The position numbers were made by a program, and so were the translations under genes. The notes beneath the pieces were generated by a model. It was not told the origin of the DNA and made no database searches. It saw only the letters and a program-made list of their open reading frames with translations. Source: Novosphingobium acidiphilum DSM 19966 (GTDB taxonomy: Bacteria; Pseudomonadota; Alphaproteobacteria; Sphingomonadales; Sphingomonadaceae). Taken from it: 64,000 nucleotides of DNA. Positions 19,211 to 27,440 of this stretch are shown piece by piece (positions within the stretch are counted from its first letter, which is position 1; the number at the start of each line of letters is the position of its first letter). The DNA lies in assembly GCF_000429005.1 (NCBI RefSeq), contig NZ_AUBA01000002.1, positions 236,323 through 300,322 of the forward strand, in the 5' to 3' direction.

Positions 19211-20343
19211 CAGTCGCTGCCCCCGGACAAGGTGGCCGCATGGCGGCCAAGCAGCGCCAGATTGGCGACCACGCCGGGCATGCACGCCTCGGGAATGACC
19301 ATGCCCCGCGCCGCCGCCACGTGCGCCGCCTGGTCTTCGCCCTGCGGCACCCGGATCGCGGCATCGCGCAGCGCCGCTGATCGGCCAAACCGTCCGGCCA
19401 GCACGGCACAGGCAAACAGCTGCAGCTGGTGAAAGATCATCAGCGGCAGGACGACCATGCCGACGGTTGCGGGCGCAAACAGCGCGGCCGCCATCGGCAC
19501 ACCCGACACCAGGCTTTTCTTTGATCCGCAGAACAGCAGCACGATCGCATCGGCCCGCGTCAGCCCGACCAGCCGCGCCACCATGACATTGACCCCCATG
19601 ACCACCGCCAGGATCAACGCCGAAACCACCAGCAACAGGCCCAGTTGCGGCACGGTCACCTTGGTCCAGATGCCGTTCACCACCGCCGCGCTGAACGCGG
19701 TATAGACCACCAGCAGGATCGAACCGCGGTCAACCGGTTGCAGGATTGTCTTGTGCCGATCGACCCAGCCGCCAATCACCGGGCGCAGCAGATGACCGCC
19801 GACAAACGGCACCAGCAGTTGCAACGCGATTGTCCGCGCCGATCCCCACGATGAGACCGCGCCCGCCCCTGCCGAATGCATCAGCAATCCGACCAGCAGC
19901 GGGGTCAGCACAATGCCCAAAAGGTTCGACAGCGATGCGCTGCACACCGCGCCCGCGACATTGCCCCGCGCCAGCGCAGTGAACGCGATCGAGGACTGCA
20001 CGGTTGACGGCAACAACGTCAGGAACAGCAATCCTGCCCCCAGCCGCGGATCGATCACCCCACCGATCAGCCCGGTTACCGCCAGCCCGACCAGGGGAAA
20101 CAGACCGTACGTCGACGCAAAAACCAGCCCGTGCAACCGCCAGTTGCCAATACCATCGACGATTGCTGCGCGCGACAGCTTGGCCCCGTGCAGAAAGAAC
20201 AGCAGGGCAATCGCCAGATCGGCCGCAACCCCGAACCAGCCCGCGGCCACGCCCCGGGCGGGCAGCGCCGAGGCCATGGCGACCACGGTCACCAGCCAGA
20301 TCAGGAACGGATCTACCGACGGCAAGGACGATCTTCGCAGCAT
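19210..20343 (-). CDS. BASS-family transporter fused to an HpxX/AtzG-like tail
   Basis: Residues about 1-322 form a bile acid:sodium symporter-like (SBF/YfeH) membrane protein with around nine to ten hydrophobic helices, LFFLHGAKLSR, LTLLPSTVQSSIAF and LLFCGSKKSLVSGVPMA being typical. YfeH-type proteins normally end near CAVLAGRFGR. Here a soluble tail of about 55 residues follows, including EACMPGVVANLALLGRHA, which resembles the DUF4089 small subunits AtzG/HpxX that sit just before AtzE/HpxY amidases. The ORF is uninterrupted and no internal ribosome site is seen. It is the first gene of the operon; the ATG at 20343 has a poor ribosome site, so the exact start is uncertain. Confidence 0.75.
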   Translation of the reverse strand: MLRRSSLPSVDPFLIWLVTVVAMASALPARGVAAGWFGVAADLAIALLFFLHGAKLSRAAIVDGIGNWRLHGLVFASTYGLFPLVGLAVTGLIGGVIDPRLGAGLLFLTLLPSTVQSSIAFTALARGNVAGAVCSASLSNLLGIVLTPLLVGLLMHSAGAGAVSSWGSARTIALQLLVPFVGGHLLRPVIGGWVDRHKTILQPVDRGSILLVVYTAFSAAVVNGIWTKVTVPQLGLLLVVSALILAVVMGVNVMVARLVGLTRADAIVLLFCGSKKSLVSGVPMAAALFAPATVGMVVLPLMIFHQLQLFACAVLAGRFGRSAALRDAAIRVPQGEDQAAHVAAARGMVIPEACMPGVVANLALLGRHAATLSGGSD

Positions 20344-20538
20344 GGGCCAAGCTCATGCCTGCAAACACCCTATCGATCCACTGCAATCATCTGAACGGAT
20401 TGTTGCAAATAATAGCGCACCCCTCACCCCTGTCTGTGCCCGCGTCCTGCGCGGCAGGTCTGCGGCACACGCGGCTTGACATCCCGGGCGCGCAACCGCC
20501 TCATCCGGCATGTTTCCCTTCCCGCACGGAGGCCATTC

Positions 20539-21162
20539 TTGACGATCGACACTGCCGGACAAGCCGCCCACGCGAAGGGCCTTGCGCGGCTGCGCGGGTT
20601 TGTCACCAGCTTTGCCGAACTGCTGTCGGGCACGCAGGACGAAGCCGAAGTGCTGCAGTCGGGTGGCAAACTGCTTGCCGCGCTGGTGGCACATGACGAC
20701 TGGCTGCCTGATGACTGTGCCGTACATCATCCCGACCGGTACCAGCAATATCTGCTGCATTGCGACAGCCGCGAACGGTTCAGCGTGGTCTCGTTTGTGT
20801 GGGGGCCGGGCCAGGGCACGCCCATCCACGATCATCGCGTGTGGGGCCTGATCGGCATGTTGCGCGGGCGCGAACGGGCCGAGCGTTATCATCGCGCGCC
20901 CGACGGCACCTTGCGCAGCGACGGCACGGTCGGCATGCTGCGGCCCGGCGAAGTTGAAGCCGTCAGCCCGCGCGTGGGCGACATCCACCGCGTGTGGAAC
21001 GCCCTGCCCGATACGCCGTCGGTTTCGATCCACATCTATGGCGCCAATATCGGCGCGGTTGAACGCGCGACGTATGACCCCGACGGCACGCCAAAGCGCT
21101 TCATTTCGGGCTATGCCAATGCGCACCTGCCCAATATCTGGGACAGGTCTGGCCGGGCATGA
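20539..21162 (+). CDS. Cysteine dioxygenase-family thiol dioxygenase
   Basis: The 207-residue cupin is of the cysteine/3-mercaptopropionate dioxygenase family. Iron ligands are GTPIHDHRVWGLIG (His-x-His) and GDIHRVWNALPDTPSVSIHIYG. The start is taken as TTG 20539 because GGAGG lies seven bases upstream; the earlier in-frame TTG at 20476 lacks one. It would oxidise a thiol such as cysteine or 3-mercaptopropionate to a sulfinate, in the cytoplasm. The gene is divergent from the purine operon. An ATG overlaps its stop (ATGA at 21159), hinting at a former downstream partner. Confidence 0.85.
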   Translation: MTIDTAGQAAHAKGLARLRGFVTSFAELLSGTQDEAEVLQSGGKLLAALVAHDDWLPDDCAVHHPDRYQQYLLHCDSRERFSVVSFVWGPGQGTPIHDHRVWGLIGMLRGRERAERYHRAPDGTLRSDGTVGMLRPGEVEAVSPRVGDIHRVWNALPDTPSVSIHIYGANIGAVERATYDPDGTPKRFISGYANAHLPNIWDRSGRA

Positions 21163-21378
21163 GCGTGACCGCGCACCACGTCCGCCGCGCCGGCCGAGGG
21201 CAGAGGCGCGCTGGCACCTGCCCCCGCGCGATGGGCCGGTGGTGGTCGATCCGGATCGATCGCGATATGGGTAGCCCCGTCCTCCACACCCGCCCCGGCA
21301 GTCCGGCACACCCTGCGCAATCGGCGCCGATCACGCCACAGCGCATTGCGATGCCGTGCGCGAACAGCACGCCCCGGC
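21159..21378 (+). pseudogene. Possible remnant of a downstream rhodanese-like gene
   Basis: An ATG overlaps the dioxygenase stop as ATGA and reads MSVTAHHVRRA, resembling the start of rhodanese proteins that often follow this dioxygenase. The frame then loses sense, while another frame gives RWHLPPRDGPVVVD before a stop. The stretch is only 220 bases long and no intact gene fits it. It is best read as a decayed, internally deleted partner gene, but the similarity is short and the call is tentative. Confidence 0.3.
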
Positions 21379-22131
21379 TCAGGCGCGGATGAACTGCCAG
21401 CGATCGGCATCGCTCTGGTCTTCGGCAAAGCGATAGCCATCGCTGTCAAAGCCGCGCATCGCATCGATGTCGCAGACATGGTGTTCGCACAGCCAGCGCG
21501 CCATCATGCCGCGTGCGCGCTTGGCGTTGAAGCTGACAAAACGCGGCCCATCGGGACCAGGCTCGCGAAACTCGACTTCGATGATGCGCGCGCCTTTCAG
21601 CTTGCCTTTGACGGCCGCGAAATATTCGACGCTGGCAAGGTTGAGCACTGTGCCCGACCCCTCGTCGGCAAGCTGTTGCAACAGAAATTGGGCAATGCGC
21701 GACCCCCACCAGTCGGTCAGCCGGGTCTGGCGCGGCGCCCAGCGCGTGCCCATCTCCAGGCGATAGGGCCGGATCGCGTCGAGCGGCCGGAGCAGGCCAT
21801 AAAGGCCGGACAGCATCCGCACATGCGACTGCGCAAAGGCCAGCCCCGCTTCGTCGAGCGAATGCGCGTCGAAGCCGGTATAGACATCCCCGGCAAAGGC
21901 GAACAGCGCCGGCCGCTCGGGCAAAGTGTCAAAGTCCCGAAAACGTGTCGCATTAAGCTCGGCCAGGCGCGGCGAAATATGCATCAGCTGTGCCAGCTGT
22001 TCCTGCGACAGCTGTGCCGCTGCTTTGGCAAGATCGTTCGCAGCTTTGGCGAAATGCGGCCTGGTAACCTCTGTGGGCGGTAACGCGCGCTCAAAATCGA
22101 GCGTCTTTGCGGGGGAAAGAAGGACAATCAT
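21379..22131 (-). CDS. yaaA: Peroxide stress protein YaaA (DUF328)
   Basis: The 250-residue protein begins MIVLLSPAKTLDFE, the invariant YaaA start, and continues with LYGLLRPLDAIRPYRLEMGT, LTDWWG and VSFNAKRARGMMARW, all strongly conserved. YaaA lowers intracellular free iron and oxidative damage to DNA under peroxide stress and is a DNA-binding cytoplasmic protein. The ATG at 22131 gives the usual family length; earlier in-frame codons would add 44 residues without similarity. It ends facing the dioxygenase region. Confidence 0.95.
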   Translation of the reverse strand: MIVLLSPAKTLDFERALPPTEVTRPHFAKAANDLAKAAAQLSQEQLAQLMHISPRLAELNATRFRDFDTLPERPALFAFAGDVYTGFDAHSLDEAGLAFAQSHVRMLSGLYGLLRPLDAIRPYRLEMGTRWAPRQTRLTDWWGSRIAQFLLQQLADEGSGTVLNLASVEYFAAVKGKLKGARIIEVEFREPGPDGPRFVSFNAKRARGMMARWLCEHHVCDIDAMRGFDSDGYRFAEDQSDADRWQFIRA

Positions 22132-22316
22132 GTCGGCGCCCGTAAAGCGAATAGGCGCCTGCGTCAAAACACGCGGCAGGCGCCGCCGCCGCGTGTTACG
22201 AACAAGCTGTAGTTCGCAAAATATAGCAAGGCATGCATTGGCAAAGTGTGTGTAACGGTGCAAAATCGATCGAACGTCGGGGCTTGGGCCCGCAGGTCCG
22301 CGAGAGGATGACCAGG

Positions 22317-23750
22317 ATGACCACGTCTCAAACGTCGATGCAGGCGATTTTGGAGCAGCAGAAGCAGGCGCATCTGCGCGAGGGGCCGCCTGATCTGTCG
22401 GTGCGCAAGGATCGGCTCGATCGCTGTATCGGCCTGCTGGTCGATTATCGTGGCCAGATCGAGGACGCGCTCAACGCCGACTTTGGCTCTCGCTCGCGCG
22501 AAGCCAGCGCCTTTACCGATATTGGCGCATCGATCGGCCCGCTCAAACACGCCCGCGACAATCTGGCAAAATGGATCAGACCCGAACGTCGAAGCACCTC
22601 GCCGCGCATTCTGGCGCTGTTTGGGGCACGCGCCGAGGTGCGTTTTCAACCCAAAGGCGTGGTCGGCGTGATCAGCCCGTGGAATTTCCCGATCAATCTG
22701 ACCTTTGCACCGCTTGCCGGCATACTGGCCGCAGGCAACCGCGCGATGATCAAGCCATCGGAATACACGCCCCTCACGTCGGCGCTGATGGCCGAGATGT
22801 TTGCCAAAGCCTTCACCGAACAGGAAATCGCGGTCGTGACCGGCGGGCCCGAGATCGGGCAGGCCTTTGCCGGCCTTGCCTTCGACCACCTGATTTTCAC
22901 AGGCGCGACGGCGGTTGCCCGCCACGTGATGCGGGCGGCCGCTGAAAACCTGGTGCCGCTGACTTTGGAACTGGGCGGCAAAAGCCCGGTCATCATTGGC
23001 CGGTCTGCCGATATGGCCACGGCCACCGCGCGCATCATGAACGGCAAGACCCTGAATGCCGGGCAGATCTGCCTGGCGCCCGACTATGTGATGACCCCGG
23101 AGGAAACGCTCGACGGATTTATTGCCGGGGCGCAAGGGGCAGTGCGGCAGATGTTTCCGACAATCAAGGACAACCCCGATTACACCGCAATCGTCGCGCA
23201 GCGGCACTTTGACCGGATCACCGGCTATATCGATGATGCCCGCGCCAAGGGCGGCCAGATCATCGAACTGAAACCCGAGGCCGAGGACCTGGGCCAGCAG
23301 GAGCACCGCAAGATTGCGCCCACGCTGATCATCAACGCCACCGACGACATGAAAGTGATGCAGGAGGAAATTTTCGGACCGGTCCTGCCGGTCAAAACCT
23401 ATCGCTCGGTCAGCGAAGCGATCGACTATGTCAACGCGCATGACCGACCGCTTGGCCTCTATTACTTCGGCAGCGATGCGGCCGAGCGCGAAAGCGTGCT
23501 GCGTTCCACCACGGCAGGCGGCGTCACCGTCAACGACGTGATCTTCCACGTGGTGCAAGAGGACCTGCCGTTTGGCGGCATCGGCCCCGCCGGCATGGGC
23601 AGCTATCACGGGATCGATGGCTTTCGCGAATTCAGCCACAAAAAGGCGATTTACAGCCAGATCGCCAAAGACATCGGCCCTTTGAAGGCCCTTCGCCCGC
23701 CCTATGGCCGCGGGATCACCAAATTCCTGGCAGGCCAGATCAAACGCTAG
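22317..23750 (+). CDS. Coniferyl-aldehyde-type NAD(P)+ aldehyde dehydrogenase
   Basis: The 477-residue aldehyde dehydrogenase has GVVGVISPWNFPINLTFAP (cofactor site), FTGATAVARHVM, LELGGKSPVII with the general-base Glu, and LNAGQICLAPDYV with the catalytic Cys. Length and the C-terminal FREFSHKKAIYSQ place it in the coniferyl aldehyde dehydrogenase (CalB) group, which is common in sphingomonads. It oxidises aromatic or aliphatic aldehydes to acids. Two ATGs (22308 and 22317) compete; the second has GAGAGG at a proper distance. No operon partner is apparent. Confidence 0.87.
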   Translation: MTTSQTSMQAILEQQKQAHLREGPPDLSVRKDRLDRCIGLLVDYRGQIEDALNADFGSRSREASAFTDIGASIGPLKHARDNLAKWIRPERRSTSPRILALFGARAEVRFQPKGVVGVISPWNFPINLTFAPLAGILAAGNRAMIKPSEYTPLTSALMAEMFAKAFTEQEIAVVTGGPEIGQAFAGLAFDHLIFTGATAVARHVMRAAAENLVPLTLELGGKSPVIIGRSADMATATARIMNGKTLNAGQICLAPDYVMTPEETLDGFIAGAQGAVRQMFPTIKDNPDYTAIVAQRHFDRITGYIDDARAKGGQIIELKPEAEDLGQQEHRKIAPTLIINATDDMKVMQEEIFGPVLPVKTYRSVSEAIDYVNAHDRPLGLYYFGSDAAERESVLRSTTAGGVTVNDVIFHVVQEDLPFGGIGPAGMGSYHGIDGFREFSHKKAIYSQIAKDIGPLKALRPPYGRGITKFLAGQIKR

Positions 23751-23833
23751 GCAGCGTGGACGAAACCGTGGCGCTGCGGAATGTGTCCGCGCCGCCTGGT
23801 CTGACAAGACCGTTTGGCAAAGGACCTTGTTGC

Positions 23834-24361
23834 ATGGTTTCGAAGACATGGATCATTGTTGCGGCAGCAGTGTTTGCCTTGCCCCACGGGGCCAGTGCCG
23901 CCGACCAGGTGCCGGCGTGCACGACGCCCGGCAGTCTGCCGACCGAGCTGGCCGCGTGGGCCACGCCGGTCGCGCGCACCGCTGCCGCCAGCGCCGCACA
24001 TTTGCCGGATGCGGCGCTGGTCATCGGCCAGGCGGCAACTGTGCCCCTGATGCAGACACCATCGGTGGTGTATCCGCGGCGGCCCGAAAAGCCGGCAGGG
24101 GCGGCCAGCTTTGGCGGGCTGCTGCAGGTCGCCGTGGCGGCGCGCGGAACCTATCGCGTGGCGCTTGGGTCCGCAGCGTGGATCGATCTGGTCGATGGCA
24201 ATGGCGCAGCGGTGGTATCGGCGGCGCACAGTCATGGCCCGGCGTGCAGCGGGGTGCACAAAATCGTCGACTTCGTGCTCGCGCCGGGTACCTACATCTT
24301 GCAGATTTCCGGCAATGCCGATCGGGTCGGCAAAGTTCTGGTTGTGCGCTTGCCCGGCTGA
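23834..24361 (+). CDS. Exported protein of unknown function
   Basis: The 175-residue protein has a signal peptide of about 22 residues (IIVAAAVFALPHGASA). The mature part starts with a Cys-containing segment and has two recognisable blocks: SFGGLLQVAVAARGTYRVALG followed by AWIDLV, and HSHGPACSGVHKIVDFVLAPG followed by TYILQISGN. The second looks like a small beta-sandwich, with the two Cys possibly forming a disulfide. I do not recognise a characterised family, although similar exported proteins occur in sphingomonads. AGGA lies upstream of the ATG at 23834. It follows the aldehyde dehydrogenase by 83 bases and may share its transcript. Confidence 0.7.
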   Translation: MVSKTWIIVAAAVFALPHGASAADQVPACTTPGSLPTELAAWATPVARTAAASAAHLPDAALVIGQAATVPLMQTPSVVYPRRPEKPAGAASFGGLLQVAVAARGTYRVALGSAAWIDLVDGNGAAVVSAAHSHGPACSGVHKIVDFVLAPGTYILQISGNADRVGKVLVVRLPG

Positions 24362-24462
24362 CGCAATCGGCGCGACGCCACCGGGGCACGAATATCGATC
24401 GAATTCGTGTTGCCACCTGCCCCCAAATCATTTGAGTATGCGCCAAGGCCACAGGGGGTTTG

Positions 24463-26448
24463 ATGCGCGCCTATTACTCGGCAAATCGCGAGCAGTTTTT
24501 TGCCGACACCCCTTCGCATATTCTGGGTGAGCTGACCCGGTGGCACCATTTTGATGTCGAGCCCGGGCAACGGCAGGCCTGGCTGACCCAGATCGAGGTG
24601 ATGCGCACCGCGCTTGCCGGCACGAACGATTTCACGCTGTACTTTGAATTCGCAATCCCGCGCATGGGCAAGCGCGCCGACGCCGTCGTGATCGTCGGCC
24701 GGGCGATCTTTGTCATCGAATTCAAGGACGGCCAATCGCGGTTCGAACCCGCGGCGATGGAACAGGTCGAGGATTATGCGCTCGACCTGAAAAACTTTCA
24801 TGAAGGCAGCCATGCGCTGGCGATCTTTCCGATCCTTGTCCCGACCCTGGCACGCACTTCGCGCGACATTCAGCTTGAACTGGCGTTTGATCACGTGGCC
24901 AGGCCTTTGCAGCTCTGCCCGCAGGATCTGGGGCCCGTCATCGGCATGTTTGGCGCAGACCACCGCGCGCCCGATTTCGATGTGTCGGCATGGCAGGACA
25001 GCGGCTATCGCCCGACGCCCACGATCATCCAGGCGGCGACCGCGCTTTATGCGCGGCACAATGTCGCAGATATCACGCGCAGCGACGCTGGCGCCATCAA
25101 CCTGACGCGCACCGAAGCTGCGGTCAACCACGCGATCGAGGCCAGTCGCAGTGGCAATCACAAGGCGATCTGCTTCATCACCGGCGTGCCCGGTGCCGGC
25201 AAGACGCTGGCCGGACTGAACATCGCCACGCGCCGCAGCGCGGGCAAAGACGATAACCACGCCACATTTCTTTCGGGCAACGGCCCCCTTGTCGATGTCC
25301 TGCGCGAAGCGCTGGTTCGTGATCATCGCGCGCGCACCGGGGGGCAACGGTCGGCGGCCGAACGCCACGTCCGGGCGTTTATCCAGAATATCCATCATTT
25401 CCGTGATGAATATGTTCATTCCAGTGCCGCACCGTCCGACCACGTGGTTATCTTTGACGAAGCGCAGCGGGCCTGGAACCGGCGCAAGGCCGCAAGCTTC
25501 ATGCGCCAAAAACGCGGCCTGGTGGATTTTGACGTGTCCGAACCGGAATTCCTGTTGGGCGTAATGGACCGCCACCCGCAATGGTGCACGATCATCTGCC
25601 TGGTCGGCGGAGGTCAGGAAATCAATGATGGTGAAGCCGGCCTGAGCGAATGGATGGCGGCCCTGAAGAACCGGTTTGCACACTGGCAGGTCCATACATC
25701 CGACCGCATCGACCATCCCGATTATGACCTGAACCACGATGCGCGGGCCTTTTTGACCGGGCCACGCGTCGTGCTTGATCCAGACTTGCACCTTGGGGTG
25801 TCGATGCGCTCGTTTCGCGCCGAAACGCTGTCGAGCTTCATTTCGCATGTTGTCGATGGCGACGCGGCCGCCGCGCGCGCGGCATGTGCCGGGCTTGAAC
25901 ACTATCCCATCGTGCTGAGCCGCGATCTGGACGAAGCTCGGGCCTGGCTAAAGGCCAGGGCGCGCGGGTCGGAACGCTATGGCCTGGTTGCCTCGTCCGG
26001 CGCGTCGCGGCTCAAAGCGGTGGGTCTGAACGTCAAGGCGGCAATCGAACCGCCCAACTGGTTCCTGAACGGTCGCGACGATGTGCGCTCGTCGTTTTAC
26101 CTCGAAGACGTCGCCAGCGAATTCGACGTGCAAGGACTGGAACTGGACTGGACTTGCGTCTGCTGGGACGCCGACATGCGTCATGATGGAACGGGGTGGA
26201 AACCGCACAAATTCAAAGGCACGCGCTGGCAATCGGTCAACGACAGGTTCCTCCGGCTCTATCTGAAGAACGCCTACCGCGTGGTGCTGACGCGTGCACG
26301 CCAGGGCATGGTCATCTTTGTGCCGAAAGGCTGCGACAACGACCCGACCCGAGATCCAGACCTCTACGACGGTATTTTCACCTTCCTCCAGCGCTGCGGG
26401 TTAACAGCGCTGCACCCGAACGGTGATACAGCTGTCTTGGATTATTGA
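24463..26448 (+). CDS. DUF2075-type P-loop helicase/ATPase with nuclease-like N-terminus
   Basis: This 661-residue protein has two parts. Residues about 40-110 look like a PD-(D/E)xK nuclease core: RADAVVIVGRAIFVIEFKDG supplies Asp73, Glu86 and Lys88. From about 235 a superfamily I-like helicase domain (DUF2075) follows with Walker A GVPGAGKT (241-248), Walker B HVVIFDEAQRAW, and late motifs YGLVASSGASR, EFDVQGLELDW and YRVVLTRARQGMVIFVP. Such architectures act on nucleic acids and often occur in defence or mobile regions. The ATG at 24463 follows GGGGG; a TTG lies one codon earlier. It stands alone, close to a tRNA-Ser. No function is proven. Confidence 0.8.
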   Translation: MRAYYSANREQFFADTPSHILGELTRWHHFDVEPGQRQAWLTQIEVMRTALAGTNDFTLYFEFAIPRMGKRADAVVIVGRAIFVIEFKDGQSRFEPAAMEQVEDYALDLKNFHEGSHALAIFPILVPTLARTSRDIQLELAFDHVARPLQLCPQDLGPVIGMFGADHRAPDFDVSAWQDSGYRPTPTIIQAATALYARHNVADITRSDAGAINLTRTEAAVNHAIEASRSGNHKAICFITGVPGAGKTLAGLNIATRRSAGKDDNHATFLSGNGPLVDVLREALVRDHRARTGGQRSAAERHVRAFIQNIHHFRDEYVHSSAAPSDHVVIFDEAQRAWNRRKAASFMRQKRGLVDFDVSEPEFLLGVMDRHPQWCTIICLVGGGQEINDGEAGLSEWMAALKNRFAHWQVHTSDRIDHPDYDLNHDARAFLTGPRVVLDPDLHLGVSMRSFRAETLSSFISHVVDGDAAAARAACAGLEHYPIVLSRDLDEARAWLKARARGSERYGLVASSGASRLKAVGLNVKAAIEPPNWFLNGRDDVRSSFYLEDVASEFDVQGLELDWTCVCWDADMRHDGTGWKPHKFKGTRWQSVNDRFLRLYLKNAYRVVLTRARQGMVIFVPKGCDNDPTRDPDLYDGIFTFLQRCGLTALHPNGDTAVLDY

Positions 26449-26539
26449 TGCCCGCGATCAACCGCGCCAATTGCCTAAATTCTGTGTCTTTGGGGCTGAC
26501 AGGCGACAATGCGTTGCGCGAAAACGGTAGGCACCACCA

Positions 26540-26564
26540 CTTCGCGGGTTCGCTATCCGCGAAG
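26540..26564. terminator. Hairpin between convergent genes
   Basis: CTTCGCGG (26540-26547) and CCGCGAAG (26557-26564) form an eight-base-pair stem with a nine-base loop between the convergent DUF2075 and DUF3291 genes. There is no clear T run on either side, so termination is possible but not certain. Confidence 0.3.
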
Positions 26565-26601
26565 CCGTTCCACGGGCTGAGGTGCCGTTCACACCATAGC
26601 G

Positions 26602-27090
26602 TTATTCAATGTGCCCTGGTTCCGCAAAGCGCGCCTTGAACGTGAATGCGAATGGCGAAGACCCAAACCGATCGATCATCCAGAGCCGTGACAGGCCTTC
26701 CGCAACAGTTGGTTGGTGGCCCTTTTGTACCCACCACAATGCCTGATAGGCACCTTCAAATCTTTCGAAATACGCACGACGCCGCGACATTTCAGCCGCG
26801 TGCCCGCTGCGATAGACATACGCAAACAGCGCTTCCGTATTCGTCCACACCGACATGTTCACAATTATGAGGGGGTCGGGCGTTGCCTGCACGTCAGTTG
26901 CGTTGCCGGTCTCGCTTTGGAGGCGCCAAACGAACCCGGGCGCGCCATCGGCCATAGCGTTGATGCGGTCGAGTGCATCAAAGAACGGTTGGACCCGGGC
27001 ATCCCCGTGGGGGGCCAGCAAACGCCCGATATTAATTTGGGCAATCTGCCATTCTGTTTTGCCCATTTTCGTGTTGCCGGCACCGTTCAT
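26602..27090 (-). CDS. DUF3291 domain protein
   Basis: The 162-residue protein carries WQIAQINIGRLLAPHGDARVQPFFDALDRIN early on, VWRLQSETGNATD, IVNMSVWTNTEALFAYVY and LWWVQKGHQPTVAEGLSRL, a pattern of the DUF3291 family whose fold resembles antibiotic-biosynthesis monooxygenases. No biochemical role is established for it. The ATG at 27090 has AAGG eight bases upstream; the next ATG (27066) has none. Base composition here is visibly less GC-rich than in the rest of the window, suggesting foreign origin along with the adjacent spacer. Confidence 0.75.
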   Translation of the reverse strand: MNGAGNTKMGKTEWQIAQINIGRLLAPHGDARVQPFFDALDRINAMADGAPGFVWRLQSETGNATDVQATPDPLIIVNMSVWTNTEALFAYVYRSGHAAEMSRRRAYFERFEGAYQALWWVQKGHQPTVAEGLSRLWMIDRFGSSPFAFTFKARFAEPGHIE

Positions 27091-27440
27091 TATCAAACCT
27101 TCATATTTATAACCATTTTTTGGCGCATATTGGCAAAATGCACAAATAGCCATTTTCGGCTTCTCGAAGTCCCGGGCCACGAAATTCAGGGCCAGTATCC
27201 CCATCGCGAGCGCTTCAGAAACGGCGGCTTTGCAGGCGTGCCATGCAGAACGCCCACGCCTCGGGTTCTCCACCCACCCGCCTGCCATGAGACCGTAAAG
27301 CCATGAGAAGAGACGAAAGCCAGTCAGAAACCGATTTTGGCGCTTCCGGCAATTTGCAAGGCTTAGATGCCAATGACAAAACGGTGCGGAAGCTGGGAAT
27401 GTCTGGCCTCTTGAAGGCCCATCTCGTTGGTTCGCAGTCG
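27091..27440. other. Spacer between DUF3291 gene and tRNA-Ser, no gene recognised
   Basis: These 350 bases have no convincing gene on either strand. The part nearest the DUF3291 gene is AT-rich compared with the surroundings and may hold its promoter. No integrase gene and no direct repeat of the tRNA 3' end was spotted by eye. Confidence 0.5.

Noticed and set aside
19116..19415. Separate minus-strand ORF in another frame as free HpxX
   Set aside because: Its translation shows no DUF4089 pattern. The PGVVANLALL motif is only in the transporter frame.
20476..20538. Earlier TTG start of the thiol dioxygenase
   Set aside because: It has no ribosome site, while TTG 20539 has GGAGG at the right distance; the first TTG overlaps a TTGACA that may be a -35 element.
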